This document shows, one piece after another, positions 23,868-32,375 of a DNA stretch of 55,014 nucleotides; the stretch's first letter is position 1; each line of letters begins with the position of its first letter. A model generated the notes under the pieces. That model was not told the origin of the DNA and made no database searches. It saw only the letters and a list, made by a program, of their open reading frames with translations. The DNA comes from Acidimicrobiia bacterium (lineage in GTDB: Bacteria > Actinomycetota > Acidimicrobiia > Acidimicrobiales > Bin134). The position numbers and the translations under genes are program-made. The stretch is taken from positions 1 through 55,014 of the forward strand of contig JAJEGM010000027.1 of NCBI GenBank assembly GCA_022819825.1. The letters run 5' to 3'.

Positions 23868-25037
23868 CTACGAGAGCCGGACGCCGAGCAGGGCGGCTGC
23901 CGGTTGAATCCCCCCTGCTGAAGCGGCATCGTCGATGGCCGCGACCGCCGAGGGAGTGTCCAAATCGTTGTCAAGGCAAGCCCGGACCTGCTCCAGGACC
24001 GCAGGAGCTGGGTCGGAGCTGCCATCGGCCGCCGCTTGCCAGGCCTCGAGGCGCTCAGCAGCGGCGGGCATGACCGAATCGTCCCACTCCCAGGAATCCC
24101 GGTAGTGATGGGCCACAATGGCCAAGCGGATGGCCCGAGGGTCGTACTCCTTCAACAGGTCTGAGACGAACACCAGGTTGCCCAATGACTTGGACATCTT
24201 GGCGCCGTCCATCCGCACCATGGCCTGGTGCATCCAGTGGCGCACGAACTGCTTGCCGGTAACCACCTCCGATTGAGCGGCCTCGCACTCGTGATGGGGG
24301 TAGATCAGGTCGGACCCTCCTCCGTGAAGATCCACGGTGTCGCCCAGTTCCCGCATGGCCAGTGCCGAGCACTCGATGTGCCAGCCGGGACGGCCTGGGC
24401 CCCACTTGGAGTCCCAGGCAGGCTCGTCGGGGGCGGACTTCTGCCACAGCACGAAGTCGAGGGGGTTGCGCTTGTTGGGATCGTCAGGGTTGCCCCCGTG
24501 TTCGGCGGCTAGGGCCAGCATGGTGTCCTGGTCGAAGTGGCTGACCTGGCCGAATCGGTCGAAGGCGGAGATGTCGAAATACACCGACCCGCCAGCCTGA
24601 TAGGCGTACCCCCGGTCCAAAACGAGGCCGATCATCTTGCGGATGTCGGCGATGGCCGACGTGGCCCGGGGCTCCGACCAGCACGGCAGCATGTCCAAAG
24701 CCTCCATATCGGAGTCGAACCGGGCAGTCTCGGCCGCAGCCAGATCCAGATAGTGGACGCCTATCTCCCGGGCCTTGCGGAGGATGTCGTCATCCACGTC
24801 GGTGATGTTGCGCACGCAGCGGGTTTCGTGGCCCCGGTCGCGCAGCCGCCGTTGGAGCACGTCGTAGGCCACATAGGTGGCGGCATGGCCCAAGTGGGTG
24901 GCGTCGTAGGGGGTGATGCCGCAGGTGTACATGGCCACCACCGGCCCCGGCTCGAACGGCACCACTGCCTGACGAGCAGTGTCGTAGAGGCGCATCGGAC
25001 CCGACGGGGATGCGGCCGGAGATGGGGAGGAGGGCAT
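23868..25037 (-). CDS. mshC: L-cysteine:1D-myo-inositol 2-amino-2-deoxy-alpha-D-glucopyranoside ligase
   Basis: 389 residues. MshC joins cysteine to GlcN-Ins in mycothiol synthesis using ATP. It derives from cysteinyl-tRNA synthetase and keeps a HIGH motif (HLGH) and KMSKS, with zinc ligands expected in YTCGITPYD, HIECSALAM and YPHHECEAAQSE. Two points favour MshC over CysS: the N-terminal motif CGITPYDATHLGHAATY (CysS has CGPTVYD..HIGNAR) and the short C-terminus lacking the anticodon-binding extension. The presence of mshC implies mycothiol as low-molecular-weight thiol. Other msh genes are not in this window. Confidence 0.88.
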   Translation of the reverse strand: MPSSPSPAASPSGPMRLYDTARQAVVPFEPGPVVAMYTCGITPYDATHLGHAATYVAYDVLQRRLRDRGHETRCVRNITDVDDDILRKAREIGVHYLDLAAAETARFDSDMEALDMLPCWSEPRATSAIADIRKMIGLVLDRGYAYQAGGSVYFDISAFDRFGQVSHFDQDTMLALAAEHGGNPDDPNKRNPLDFVLWQKSAPDEPAWDSKWGPGRPGWHIECSALAMRELGDTVDLHGGGSDLIYPHHECEAAQSEVVTGKQFVRHWMHQAMVRMDGAKMSKSLGNLVFVSDLLKEYDPRAIRLAIVAHHYRDSWEWDDSVMPAAAERLEAWQAAADGSSDPAPAVLEQVRACLDNDLDTPSAVAAIDDAASAGGIQPAAALLGVRLS

Positions 25038-25048
25038 GGCCGACGGGC

Positions 25049-25714
25049 TCAGCCGTCTTCGAGGCCCAACCCAGTGAAGCGGACCGCCACCCGGGTCTTG
25101 TAGCGGACGTTCAATTGAAGCAGCACAGCGGTAAAGGCCTCGACCGGGCTCGCGCCCGACAGCGGACCGGCGTCAAGGGCACGGACACCGGGGAGCTTGT
25201 TCATGACTTCCATGGTGGTGACGGTGGCCTCGGGATGGTCGGAGCACACCAGTACGTCGCAGTCCACCGGCCGGCTGAGGTCGCCCAGATCATGGGCTGG
25301 CACATGGTGGAGGGCGCCCGATACCAGGGCTTGGGGTACCGCAGCCTGCACCGCCGCCGCGATCGAGCCCCGGGAGGGCACCAGCGGCTGGAACTCTCGG
25401 CCCATCTTGGCCAGGGCGTTGGCCATGCTGATGACCACCTTGCCGGCCAGCTCATCGGCCACTGTGGCCGCTGTGGCCGCGGCGGCATCCCAGGGGGTGG
25501 CCACCACCACCACGTCGCAAGACGCGGCACCGGGATTGGCCGAACCGGTCAGGGGGAGTTGGCGGTCGGGCCATTCTGCCAACAAGCCCTCGCAGATCTC
25601 GGCGGCCCGCTCCGCCGAACGCGACCCCACCACGGTCTCGATTCCCACCGATGCCAACCGGACAGCCAAGGCTCGGCCCGCCGGTCCTGTGCCTCCGAGA
25701 ATCCCGATCCGCAT
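25049..25714 (-). CDS. npdG: NADPH-dependent F420 reductase (NpdG-like)
   Basis: 221 residues. The start at the ATG at 25714 gives MRIGILGGTGPAGRALAVRLA, a Rossmann nucleotide loop typical of F420H2:NADP+ oxidoreductases. SRSAERA fits NADP(H) phosphate binding. VVVVATPWDAA, KVVISMANAL, VPQALVSGALHHVPAHDL and DAGPLSGASPVEAFTAVLLQLN follow the family pattern. The enzyme exchanges hydride between NADPH and coenzyme F420. A nearby LLM-type oxidoreductase could use the reduced F420. mshC starts 11 bp downstream on the same strand. Confidence 0.88.
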   Translation of the reverse strand: MRIGILGGTGPAGRALAVRLASVGIETVVGSRSAERAAEICEGLLAEWPDRQLPLTGSANPGAASCDVVVVATPWDAAAATAATVADELAGKVVISMANALAKMGREFQPLVPSRGSIAAAVQAAVPQALVSGALHHVPAHDLGDLSRPVDCDVLVCSDHPEATVTTMEVMNKLPGVRALDAGPLSGASPVEAFTAVLLQLNVRYKTRVAVRFTGLGLEDG

Positions 25715-25787
25715 CGGCCTAACGGTATAGGAGGTGTACTCCCGAACCCACATAGGACCATGTCAAGGCGAGTAGCCTCCAACGATT

Positions 25788-26555
25788 ATGGGACTCCTCG
25801 ACGGGAAACGGATTCTGGTCACCGGTGTTCTAACCGATGCCTCGCTGGCCTTCGGAATCGCCTCGCTGGCCGCCGTTGAGGGTGCGGAACTGGTGCTGAC
25901 CGGCGCGGGGCGGGGCCTGAGCCTCACCGAGCGAACCGCCCGCAAGCTGCCAGGCTCACCACCGGTGCTGCCCTTCGACGTAACCGACCCCGACCATCCC
26001 GCCGCACTGAGAGACGAGCTAGCCGACCGGTGGGGGTCGGTGGATGGTGCCGTTCACGCCATCGGGTTCGCCCCCGAGGTGTGCTTGGGCGACGACTTCA
26101 TGGCGGCGGGATGGGATGACGTGAAGGTGGCCTTGGAGATCTCGGCCTATTCGCTCAAGACCCTGGCCGAGGTGGTGGTGCCTCTCATGGACGACGGAGG
26201 GTCGATTGTGGGGTTGGACTTCGATGCCACCGTGGCCTGGCCCTTCTACAACTGGATGGGGGTGGCCAAGGCGGCCTTCGAGTCCACTGCGCGGTACCTG
26301 GCCCGCTCGCTCGGCGACCAGGGCATCCGGGTGAACCTGGTGGCCGCCGGGCCGATCCGCACCATGGCCGCCCGCTCCATTCCCAGCTTCGAGGTGTTCG
26401 AGGACACTTGGGGTGACAAGGCCCCGCTGGGCTGGGATGTCAAGGACTGCTCAGCGGTGGCCAAGGCCGCGGTGGCCCTATTGTCGGACTGGTTCCCGAT
26501 GACCACGGGCGAGATGGTCCATGTGGACGGCGGCTACCACGCCATGGGGGCCTGA
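25788..26555 (+). CDS. fabI: enoyl-[acyl-carrier-protein] reductase, InhA-like
   Basis: 255 residues, short-chain dehydrogenase fold. GKRILVTGVLTDASLAFGIA is the FabI/InhA nucleotide loop (no classical GxxxGxG). AIGFAPEVCLGDDF, IVGLDFDATVAWPFYNWMGVAKAAFES (catalytic Tyr and Lys in YNWMGVAK) and GIRVNLVAAGPIRTMAARSIP match mycobacterial InhA. It reduces trans-2-enoyl-ACP in fatty-acid elongation. It is monocistronic and divergent from npdG (73 bp). It ends 18 bp before the convergent LLM gene. Confidence 0.92.
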   Translation: MGLLDGKRILVTGVLTDASLAFGIASLAAVEGAELVLTGAGRGLSLTERTARKLPGSPPVLPFDVTDPDHPAALRDELADRWGSVDGAVHAIGFAPEVCLGDDFMAAGWDDVKVALEISAYSLKTLAEVVVPLMDDGGSIVGLDFDATVAWPFYNWMGVAKAAFESTARYLARSLGDQGIRVNLVAAGPIRTMAARSIPSFEVFEDTWGDKAPLGWDVKDCSAVAKAAVALLSDWFPMTTGEMVHVDGGYHAMGA

Positions 26556-26573
26556 ACCGGCCCTGGGTAGCCG

Positions 26574-27482
26574 CTACCTGTCGGCCAACGGGTGGACGAT
26601 CTCGTCGGCGAACTGGTTGATGGCGTCGCGATAGGCGGTGGCGTTTTCGAGGAGTCCGTCGCGTTGGTCGGTACTCACATCGATGAGAGTGGCCCAGGGC
26701 AGAGCGAAAAGCCCGGTGACGCCCAATTCCTCCTCTGCTCGGCGATAGAGATCGAGCGAAGGCGGCTCGTAGAAGCCGGTGATGATCTCGAAGGGATCGT
26801 CAGCCCGGCCTTCCTCTTCCAGAAGGGCTCGCAGGCGGCCAAGAATGTCGGCCAGCGTGTCCCAGTCGTAGGCGTTGCCGATCCATCCGTCGGCGTGGCG
26901 GGCCGCCCGGCGCAACGCCGGCCCGGAATGGCCGCCGGTGTAGATGGGGATGGGCTCATCGGGCGCCGGACCCATCATCATCGGCGGGATGTCATAGAAC
27001 TCGCCGTGGAACTCCACCCAGCCCGGCTTCCACAGCTCGCGTAGGGCCTCGATCATCTCGTTGGTGCGGGGACCGCGGTTGTCGAAGTCCTGGCCCATCT
27101 GCTCGAACTCCTCGCGCATCCAGCCCGCGGCCATTCCCAGCGCCACCCGATTGCCGGAGATCACTGCGGCAGTGGACACCTGTTTGGCCACCGAGAGGAT
27201 GGGTCGGTTGGGGGCGATGAAGATGTTGTTGGAGAAGTGCAGGCGCTCGGTGGCACCGATCATCGCCCCGATGGTCACAAAGCTGTCAGGCCAGGACGTC
27301 TCCGGGTCCCATATGGGCCGGCCGTCCTCGTAGGGCGAGTACGGATACGGGCTCTTGAGGTCTTGGGGGTAGAAGATGTGATCCGACAGCAGCATCCCGT
27401 GGTATCCGGCCTCATCAACCATTCGGGCAATCGGCACCAGCTCGGTGCTCTTCATGAATGCGGTCACACACCAGAATTTCAT
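26574..27482 (-). CDS. LLM-class flavin/F420-dependent oxidoreductase
   Basis: 302 residues, luciferase-like TIM barrel. MKFWCVTAFMKSTELVPIARMVDEAGYHGMLLSDH, NNIFIAPNRPILSVAKQVSTAAVISGNRVALGMAAGWMREEF and PIYTGGHSGPALRRAARHADGW are typical of the F420-dependent branch (TIGR03619-like). The substrate cannot be deduced. I use the ATG at 27482; an ATG 18 bp upstream overlaps the neighbouring gene end. With npdG close by, reduced F420 is the likely electron donor, though this is an inference. Confidence 0.85.
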   Translation of the reverse strand: MKFWCVTAFMKSTELVPIARMVDEAGYHGMLLSDHIFYPQDLKSPYPYSPYEDGRPIWDPETSWPDSFVTIGAMIGATERLHFSNNIFIAPNRPILSVAKQVSTAAVISGNRVALGMAAGWMREEFEQMGQDFDNRGPRTNEMIEALRELWKPGWVEFHGEFYDIPPMMMGPAPDEPIPIYTGGHSGPALRRAARHADGWIGNAYDWDTLADILGRLRALLEEEGRADDPFEIITGFYEPPSLDLYRRAEEELGVTGLFALPWATLIDVSTDQRDGLLENATAYRDAINQFADEIVHPLADR

Positions 27483-27489
27483 GCCGCCA

Positions 27490-28563
27490 TTATGTCCCAT
27501 GTTTTGGCGGAGCGGGCCCGGCTGGGTCGGTCTCGTCGAAGAGATCGCCCACTAGCACCTCCAGCACATCTTCCAGAGTGACCAAGCCGACAGTGCGGCG
27601 GCGGGCACCCTGGCGGACAACAGCCAGATGGCGTCGGCTGCCCTGCATCAGTACCAGCGCTCCCTCCAAGGAGGTCTCCTCTTCGATGGCCGGTACAACC
27701 CTGATCAGCTCGTCGCCGAGAGGCTGCGACCCCCGATCACCGGTCATATCGAGGAGGTCCTTGGCATGGACGAACCCGACCACCTGATCAGGCGAGCCGT
27801 TCTGGACCAAGACCCGGGAATGGCCGCTGGCATTCATCAAATCGAGCACCTCGTTTACCGTGGCCTCCCTCTCCACCGCCACGATCCGCTCGCGAGGCAC
27901 CATCACGGCCCGCACCGGTCGAGCGGCCAGCTCCAGCGCGCTAGACAGCAGCGTCCGGTCGAACTCGTCCAACAGCCCCTCGGCGGCCGAGTGTTCCACG
28001 AGGGCAGCAAACTCCTGGGGGGTACGGGCAGTGGGCAGTTCGTCGACGGGCTCCACCCTGCACAGCCGCACCATCCCCCGGCTGATGCGGTTCAGCAGCC
28101 CGATGAGCGGACCGAAGACGATGGCATAGAGGCGGTTCATTGGGGCCAGCCACATGGCGGTGCGCTCGGCCCCGGCCAGGGCGATGTTCTTGGGGACCAT
28201 CTCCCCCAGCACCATGTGCAGGTACACCACCAGGGCCAGCGACACCGCGAACGAGATGGTGTGCAGCACCCCGGAGGGCAGATGCACGAAGGATTCCACC
28301 GCTCGCTCGATGAGGCGGGCCACTGCCGGCTCCGCCACGAAGCCCAATCCCAGCGACGCCATGGTGATGCCGAGCTGGGCGCCGGCCAACTGCCGGTTGA
28401 GGTCGCTCATGGCCGCCAATGCCATCCGGGCCCGGCGGTTGCCGGCTTCGGCCAACGGCTCCAGGCGGGACCGCCGGGCGGCGATGAGCGCGAACTCCAC
28501 CGCCACGAACCCGGCATTGGCCACCAGCAGCACCACCGCAATCACGATGTACAGCGCGGTCAC
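27490..28563 (-). CDS. CNNM/CorC-family membrane protein, second of pair
   Basis: 357 residues from a GTG at 28563 that overlaps the stop of the upstream paralogue by 4 nt. The N-terminal DUF21/CNNM transmembrane domain has three to four helices (VTALYIVIAVVLLVANAGFVAVEFALIAARR; LVVYLHMVLGEMVPKNIAL). It is followed by a CBS-domain pair (RAVMVPRERIVAVEREATVNEVLDLM; LIRVVPAIEEETSLEGALVLMQ; VGLVTLEDVLEVLVGDLFDE). It lacks the C-terminal transporter-associated domain present in its partner. The family includes Mg2+/Co2+ efflux proteins and so-called hemolysin C/TlyC proteins. Transported ion unknown. Confidence 0.85.
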   Translation of the reverse strand: MTALYIVIAVVLLVANAGFVAVEFALIAARRSRLEPLAEAGNRRARMALAAMSDLNRQLAGAQLGITMASLGLGFVAEPAVARLIERAVESFVHLPSGVLHTISFAVSLALVVYLHMVLGEMVPKNIALAGAERTAMWLAPMNRLYAIVFGPLIGLLNRISRGMVRLCRVEPVDELPTARTPQEFAALVEHSAAEGLLDEFDRTLLSSALELAARPVRAVMVPRERIVAVEREATVNEVLDLMNASGHSRVLVQNGSPDQVVGFVHAKDLLDMTGDRGSQPLGDELIRVVPAIEEETSLEGALVLMQGSRRHLAVVRQGARRRTVGLVTLEDVLEVLVGDLFDETDPAGPAPPKHGT

Positions 28564-29888
28564 TGGCCTGCTCGAATCTGACGGGTTGGGTGGCCAGAGG
28601 CCACCCGGCGCAAGCGGACAGCGTCGATGCGGTGCCGGTCGACCGATTCGATCTGGAACTCCCAGCCCTGGAAGCGGAATACCTCGCCCGCAGCGGGGAT
28701 CCGCTGAAGGTAGTCCAAGATGAAACCGGCCAGGGTCTCGTAGTCGCCGTCGGGCACGCGGAGGCCGGTCATGTCCTCCAATTCGTCGGGATGGATCCCG
28801 GCCTGGATCACCAGCTCTCCGGCCTCGCGGGCTACCGCCGGGGGCTCGGTGTCGTCGTGCTCGTCGGCAATCTCCCCCACGATCTCCTCTACCAAGTCCT
28901 CCTGGGTGACGATGCCCGCAGTGCCGCCGTGCTCGTCCAAGACCACGGCCAGGGGACTCCGCTGGGATCTCATGTCCAACAGAAGAGAGCGCAGATCCCG
29001 GGTCTCGGGCACGACCAGCGGCGATCGCATGATTGCCGACACCGGCGTGGAGGCCCACTTACCGGTCGGCACCTCGTACACGTTCTTGACCAAGGCCACG
29101 CCCACCACATCGTCGATATCGACGCCGATGACCGGAAAGCGGGAGTACCCCGTCTGGCCGGACAGCGAGACCAGGTAGGCCACCGACTGGTGATGCTCGA
29201 TGGCGACCACCGACACCCGGGGAACCAGCACGTCGGCGGCATCGTGTTCGGCAAAGCGAATCGCCCGGGTCAACAAGCGAGCTCGGGCCGGGCGCATCGA
29301 CCCCTCTTGGCCCGAGGATCGGATCAGCCAGGCCAACTCCTCGCGGGAGCGGGCCTCGCTCAGCTCCTCCGTGGGCTCGATCCCCAACCGGGTCACCACC
29401 CAATTGGCCGAACCGTCCAACAGGCGAATGAACGGCCGAGTGACCGCGGTGAAGCCCCTCATAGGAGCGGCCAAGCGCATGGCCGTGGGCTGCGGGCGGG
29501 CAATGGCCAGGGTCTTGGGCACCAGCTCCCCCAACACCATCTGAACAACCACGGCGATAATCAGCGCGGCGGCGATGGAAAGGCCGGTGGCAGCGCCCTC
29601 GGAGATGCGTTCGGCCACCGGCTCCAGGGCCTCGGCAATGGACGGCCGGGCGATGAAGCCCAGCGCCAGCGATGTGACGGTGATGCCGAACTGCGCCCCC
29701 GATAACTGGAACGACAGGGTTTTGAGCAGCGACAGGGTGGTCCGGGCCGCCCGTCGACCCTCGGTGGCCAGCCGCTCGATGCGAATCCGGTCAACTGCCA
29801 CCAGGGCGAACTCGACGGCCACGAAAACCGCGTTGGCTCCGATCAGAAGCGCAGCGGCCACCAACCCCACTGAGGTGGTCCAGCTCAT
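28560..29888 (-). CDS. CNNM/CorC-family membrane protein, first of pair
   Basis: 442 residues. DUF21/CNNM domain at about 1-190 (SVGLVAAALLIGANAVFVAVEFALVAVDR; AQFGITVTSLALGFIARPS; VQMVLGELVPKTLAIARP), CBS pair at about 210-340 (ADVLVPRVSVVAIEHHQSVA; LAVVLDEHGGTAGIVTQEDLVEEIVGEI) and a C-terminal CorC_HlyC domain from about 355 (DYETLAGFILDYLQRIPAAGEVF). It forms a tandem duplicate with the next gene, with 4 nt overlap. Probably a Mg2+ or divalent-cation exporter working as a dimer or heterodimer with its neighbour. It is divergent from marR. Confidence 0.88.
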   Translation of the reverse strand: MSWTTSVGLVAAALLIGANAVFVAVEFALVAVDRIRIERLATEGRRAARTTLSLLKTLSFQLSGAQFGITVTSLALGFIARPSIAEALEPVAERISEGAATGLSIAAALIIAVVVQMVLGELVPKTLAIARPQPTAMRLAAPMRGFTAVTRPFIRLLDGSANWVVTRLGIEPTEELSEARSREELAWLIRSSGQEGSMRPARARLLTRAIRFAEHDAADVLVPRVSVVAIEHHQSVAYLVSLSGQTGYSRFPVIGVDIDDVVGVALVKNVYEVPTGKWASTPVSAIMRSPLVVPETRDLRSLLLDMRSQRSPLAVVLDEHGGTAGIVTQEDLVEEIVGEIADEHDDTEPPAVAREAGELVIQAGIHPDELEDMTGLRVPDGDYETLAGFILDYLQRIPAAGEVFRFQGWEFQIESVDRHRIDAVRLRRVASGHPTRQIRAGQ

Positions 29889-29950
29889 GGGCTACCGAAT
29901 ACCAGGAATAGGGCAACTACCAGGCACAGGGCTTGGCATCGGCCATATTC

Positions 29951-29965
29951 TTTAGAGAGACTAAA
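29951..29965. promoter_or_regulatory. palindromic MarR operator candidate
   Basis: Perfect inverted repeat TTTAG-AGAGA-CTAAA at 29951-29965, ending three bases before the GTG start of the MarR gene at 29969 and overlapping its ribosome-binding region (GAGAG). MarR dimers usually bind short palindromes like this in their own promoters. The repeat is seen directly; regulation of marR and the ABC exporter genes through it is inferred. Confidence 0.5.
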
Positions 29966-29968
29966 CAT

Positions 29969-30424
29969 GTGAGTCTCAAACCATCGCCGTCTCGAGTGGC
30001 GCTAGAAGCAGCTCAGGCGGCGACGCGCCTCGCCCGCCAAGTGGCGGTGGCGCTGGTAGACCTGGACTTGTCACCCTCCCAGTATCGCCTGCTGCTGTTC
30101 CTTTCGGAAGGAAACGCGGCTGCTTCGGCCGTGGCCGGGCGGCTGGCGGTGAGCCGGCCCAGCGTGACCGCCCTGGCCGACGGGTTGGAGAGGCGGGGTC
30201 TGCTCCAGCGGAAATCCGACCCGGCCGACCGTCGCAAAGTAGCCCATGAGCTGACCGAGGCAGGACGGGAAGCGCTCGCTGCGGCCGACGCTGCAGTGGC
30301 CGAGCGGATCACCAGGATCGCCTCCCATCTCGACGATGACCTGACCGATCGGGCGATGGACGGGCTGGCCCTTTGGAATGAGGCGTTGAACCGGTATCGA
30401 ACCGCTATGGAGGCCGAGAAGTGA
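29969..30424 (+). CDS. MarR-family transcriptional regulator
   Basis: 151 residues from the GTG at 29969. Upstream in-frame codons would swallow the palindrome, so this start is preferred. A winged helix-turn-helix is visible: LDLSPSQYRLLLFLSEGNAAASAVAGRLAVSRPSVTALADGLERRGLL (recognition helix SRPSVTALADGLE), then the wing KSDPADRRKVAHELTEAGREAL. Its stop overlaps the start of an ABC exporter gene by 4 nt (GTGA). It most likely represses the exporter operon and itself and is released by a small ligand. Ligand unknown. Confidence 0.88.
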   Translation: MSLKPSPSRVALEAAQAATRLARQVAVALVDLDLSPSQYRLLLFLSEGNAAASAVAGRLAVSRPSVTALADGLERRGLLQRKSDPADRRKVAHELTEAGREALAAADAAVAERITRIASHLDDDLTDRAMDGLALWNEALNRYRTAMEAEK

Positions 30425-32373
30425 CTGCGGTTGATGTCGGACCAGTCGGCACTCCTGATTTTGAGCCGGTCGCGGTAGCGGCCCAATACGACCCGCCCCC
30501 GGCAGGAATAGACCCCGACCAAACCAAGGGCTGGATGAAGCGGCTCTGGCCATTGGTCAGGGCCTACCGCCGGACAATGCTGATCGGCGTGGTTACCGGC
30601 GTGGTGGCCCTGGCCATCCAGGCCGCCGTCCCGGCATTGGGCCGCTCGGCGGTGGACGCGGCCATCGAAGGCAACCGCCAGGCGCTGTGGATTGTCTTCG
30701 GGCTCACCGCAGCCTTCGGAATCGGGCGGCTGGTCTTCGGCGGGGTTTACCGGTACCAGCTGTTCAAGCTGGGCTGGAACGTGGAGACCGACCTGCGGGC
30801 CATCATGTACGAGCACCTGACTCGGCTGTCGTTCTCGTACTACGACCGCACCCAGTCGGGAGAGGTCATCTCTCGGGCCAACAGCGACATCCGCTCGCTG
30901 CAACTGCTGCTCGCCTTCGGACCACTCGTCAGCATGAACGTGCTCATGTTCGTGATGGCACTGGGGTTCATGGTTTACGTCCACCCCTGGCTGGCGCTGG
31001 TGGCGCTGGCCCCGCTGCCCGGCGTGTACTGGTTCGGCCTGAAGTTCCGCAATCAGGTGTTCCCGCTGTCGTGGGTGACGCAGGCCCGCATGGCCGATTT
31101 GGCCACCATCGTGGACGAGAACGTGAACGGCACCCGAGTGGTGAAGTCTTTCGCCGCCGAAGAGCGCCAGATCGCCCTTTTGGGCCGGTCGGCCCAGCGC
31201 ATCCAGTGGACCAACGTGGAGATCGCCAACAGCCGATCCCGCTGGAATCCCCTCATCGAGTCGCTGCCCCGACTGGGCACCGCCATGGTGGTGCTCTACG
31301 GCGGCTGGCTGGCCATCGAGGGAGTGGTGTCGATCGGGACGCTGCTGGCGTTCAGCGCCTACGTGATCATGCTCCAGGTTCCCTTCCGCATGGCGGGGTT
31401 CATGCTCATGCAGGGCCAGCGGGCCAGCGCCGCGGCCCAGCGCATCTATGAGATCCTCGACGAGGCGCCCGAGATCGTTGACTCCCCGACCGCAGAGGAC
31501 ATCGTCGATCCCCGAGGACAGGTGGACTTCGAACAGGTCAGCTTCGGCTACAACCCTGAGACCCCGGTGCTCGACGATTTCACCCTGCACATCGAACCGG
31601 GCGAGCGGGTGGCCATCGTGGGCAGCACCGGATCCGGCAAGTCGACCGTGGCCCGGCTCCTAGACCGGTTCTACGACGTGGACGGTGGCTCGGTTCGCAT
31701 CGACGGTCTCGACGTAAGGGATGTGACCTTGCGAAGCCTGCGCCACACCGTCGGGCTGGTGCTGGACGAGCCGTTCCTGTTCTCCGCGTCGGTCCACGAC
31801 AACATCGCCTACGGCCGCCCTGACGCCTCCCGCTCCGACGTAATCACCGCCGCGGCGGCGGCCCAAGCCCACGGCTTCATCAGCGAGTTGACCCACGGCT
31901 ACGACTCGGTGGTCGGCGAGCGGGGCTACACCCTGTCGGGTGGCCAGCGCCAGCGCATCGCCATTGCCCGGACGCTGTTGGCCAATCCCAAGGTGCTGGT
32001 GCTGGACGACGCCACCAGCGCCATCGACGTGACCGTGGAAGAGGCCATCCACAACGCCCTGCAAGAGCTGATGGCCAACCGCACCACCATCATCATCGCC
32101 CACCGCCTGTCCACCATCAGCCTGGCCGAGCGGGTGGTGGTGATCGATCGGGGCCGAGTGGCCAACATGGGCACCCACGCCGAGCTGCTGGCCACCGATC
32201 CCCACTATGTGGAGATCCTGGCCCGCCATAGCGACGATGGATCAGACGGCGTTTCGGGCAACGGGGACGGCGACCGCACCAGGCGCCGTGCCCCCGATGC
32301 GGAGGTGGGCCGCAGCCGAACCGGGTTCTCCGACGGGACCGGCGATCCCTGGCTATTCGGGAACGGGCGCTAG
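30421..32373 (+). CDS. ABC exporter half-transporter, degenerate-site subunit
   Basis: 650 residues. Six-helix exporter domain (about 40-340) followed by a nucleotide-binding domain. Walker A is GSTGSGKSTVAR, signature YTLSGGQRQR, Walker B VLVLDDATSAID and switch histidine IIIAHRLST. The residue after the Walker B Asp is Asp rather than the catalytic Glu. Its partner gene has the normal Glu but a poor signature, so the two form a heterodimer with one hydrolysing and one degenerate ATP site, like TM287/288 or BmrCD. Starts at a GTG overlapping marR. Likely a multidrug or lipid exporter; substrate unknown. Confidence 0.88.
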   Translation: MTAVDVGPVGTPDFEPVAVAAQYDPPPAGIDPDQTKGWMKRLWPLVRAYRRTMLIGVVTGVVALAIQAAVPALGRSAVDAAIEGNRQALWIVFGLTAAFGIGRLVFGGVYRYQLFKLGWNVETDLRAIMYEHLTRLSFSYYDRTQSGEVISRANSDIRSLQLLLAFGPLVSMNVLMFVMALGFMVYVHPWLALVALAPLPGVYWFGLKFRNQVFPLSWVTQARMADLATIVDENVNGTRVVKSFAAEERQIALLGRSAQRIQWTNVEIANSRSRWNPLIESLPRLGTAMVVLYGGWLAIEGVVSIGTLLAFSAYVIMLQVPFRMAGFMLMQGQRASAAAQRIYEILDEAPEIVDSPTAEDIVDPRGQVDFEQVSFGYNPETPVLDDFTLHIEPGERVAIVGSTGSGKSTVARLLDRFYDVDGGSVRIDGLDVRDVTLRSLRHTVGLVLDEPFLFSASVHDNIAYGRPDASRSDVITAAAAAQAHGFISELTHGYDSVVGERGYTLSGGQRQRIAIARTLLANPKVLVLDDATSAIDVTVEEAIHNALQELMANRTTIIIAHRLSTISLAERVVVIDRGRVANMGTHAELLATDPHYVEILARHSDDGSDGVSGNGDGDRTRRRAPDAEVGRSRTGFSDGTGDPWLFGNGR

Positions 32374-32375
32374 CG

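Noticed and set aside
23868..25037. Annotation as cysteinyl-tRNA synthetase
   Set aside because: CGITPYDATHLGHAATY and the missing anticodon-binding C-terminus fit MshC better.
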